Below, piece after piece: positions 62,752 through 64,000 of a stretch of 64,000 bases of DNA. The DNA is from Misgurnus anguillicaudatus. Lineage: Eukaryota; Chordata; Actinopteri; Cypriniformes; Cobitidae. Position 1 is the stretch's first letter, and every line of letters starts with the position of its first letter. The translations under genes were made by a program, and so were the position numbers. The notes under the pieces are model-generated. The model searched no databases. It saw nothing but the letters and a program-made list of their open reading frames with translations, and was not told where the DNA came from. Location: NCBI RefSeq assembly GCF_027580225.2, contig NC_073354.2:28106001-28170000 (forward strand). The letters are read 5' to 3'.

Positions 62752-64000
62752 ATGTACATAGAGTTAGCAGTTGCATTGGTGCTTGGGGCAGTGGTTGCCC
62801 TGGTGTGTTTGAAGAGGAAGAAAAAAGGTCTTCTAAAAGCACAGGATAACTGGTGGGGTGTGGGAAGTCGACCCCAAAAACCTGTAGATGACAGCATTCG
62901 CCCTTTCAACATTGAGACAACTACAGAGGAGATTGAGGTATGTACTTTATATATCACCCTTATTGTTTTATGACAAAGCTTTTTAAACTAACATTTAACC
63001 TAATCCATTTTTTTGAGGATCTGCATCGAAGGATAGATCAGACTCGCAGTTTTCCTGCTCTTGAAGAGAGTCAGTTTAACTATGGCTTCAACGCCGGATA
63101 CCTTGAGAAAGTTGTTTCTTATTGGAGGAATAATTTTGATTGGAGGAAACAAGTGGACATACTGAACCGATATCCTCATTTCAAAACCAAAATTGACGGT
63201 AAGCTTAATTATTGTAATTATTTGCGTAATATCCAGATTTTTCACAGACAGATCAAATAAGAGACAACGTGCTATAATTCCTATGTTTTGTATGTCTTAC
63301 AAAGATATCACACCAGAGACAGCATGAAAACAATCTGTTTGAAGTAAAATAAACATATATTTTTCTTGTTTTTGTGTATTTTCATCTTTAATAAAGGAAT
63401 TGATATTCACTATGTCCATGTGAAGCCCAAGAATCTGCCAGAAGGAACCCGTGCTGTGCCTCTGATGATGGTACACGGATGGCCAGGCTCTTTCTATGAA
63501 TTTTACGGTATAATCCCTCTGCTTACGGAGCCATCAAGCCCTGATGACATTGTCTTTGAAGTTATTTGTCCCTCCATACCTGGCTATGGTTTCTCTGAGG
63601 CCCCTCATAAGAAAGGTAAAGAGCTAGATTACGATTGCATTGTATTATTGACACAAACGTCATGGGTTTGAACACGCATATTAATAAAACAATGTTTAGA
63701 TTGAATGCATAAATGTAAAGTACACGTAGTTACCAGTACTTTGTTGGGTAAGTACACTGGAAGTGCACATACTGTAAAATAAAGTACCACCTACAATATT
63801 TATCATTACGTTTTGATGGTCATAATGGTTTTTTGTACAGGTTTTGACTCGGTGTGTGCAGCGCACATATTCAATAAACTGATGAAGCGACTTGGTTTCA
63901 ATCAATTCTACGTTCAAGGAGGAGATTGGGGTTCACTTATCACTACTAATATGGCCCAGCTGGAGCACAAGTATGATTAAAATGTTTTATTACAGCAGAT
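62752..64000 (+). CDS. ephx1: ephx1 tandem duplicate (5' part; continues beyond the window)
   Basis: The first four coding exons visible are 62,752-62,937, 63,018-63,198, 63,397-63,615 and 63,841-63,970. All are open, in phase and nearly identical to the upstream gene. Because 62,752-62,937 is one codon longer (an added Lys after the membrane anchor), numbering shifts by one. The oxyanion-hole HGWP and the nucleophile motif GGDWGS are intact. The last visible donor has changed from CACAG|GTATGA to CACAA|GTATGA, which weakens the site and would change Ser to Asn. The acceptor before the ATG (TTATTCCAG) is kept, but the upstream noncoding exon that should splice to it is deleted. The remaining exons, including Glu and His of the triad, are outside the window, so functionality is undecided. 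Confidence 0.9.

Overview
The window looks like nuclear DNA from a teleost fish, most likely a cyprinid. The evidence is compact GT-AG split vertebrate genes at the right-hand end, a large AT-rich gene-poor stretch packed with short DNA transposons (hAT, PIF/Harbinger, and TTAA-target piggyBac- and Kolobok-like types), tRNA-derived SINE fragments, microsatellites and a satellite array. The cyprinid call rests on remembered repeat families and is an inference.

Positions 1-50,409 contain no confident protein-coding exon except one candidate. I read this stretch as the long first intron of enah (Mena) on the minus strand. A first exon ending ATGAG|GTAAGA lies at about 50,410-50,735, and ENAH-SRP9-EPHX1 is a known conserved gene order in vertebrates. 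A GC-richer patch at about 9.40-9.79 kb holds a possible alternative first exon with a matching splice phase. The rest is transposon on transposon. It includes a three-deep nest at 29.4-30.6 kb, a 603-bp satellite of about seven units at 24.8-29.1 kb that contains a copy of a small DNA transposon, a 226-bp near-perfect hairpin at 14.4 kb, and a two-copy TIR family with 4-bp target duplications.

Positions 50.8-52.2 kb form the divergent promoter interval between enah (leftward) and srp9 (rightward), with a long TAGA/GATA microsatellite and a palindromic MITE. srp9 is complete in three exons (52,221-52,836; 86 residues). It is followed by ephx1, complete in eight coding exons plus a noncoding first exon (55,640-59,046; 454 residues; catalytic triad intact).

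Positions 59.28 kb to the end are a tandem DNA duplication of the block running from srp9 intron 2 through ephx1. The duplicate srp9 last exon is frameshifted and is a pseudogene. The duplicate ephx1 is open through the five coding exons visible before the window ends, but it has lost the segment holding the upstream noncoding exon and part of the promoter. A 245-bp TTAA-flanked element sits in the duplicate srp9 3'UTR, and the original copy preserves the empty site. No novel defence, secretion or other multi-gene system was seen; the interest lies in the ephx1 duplication and in the structure and history of the repeats.
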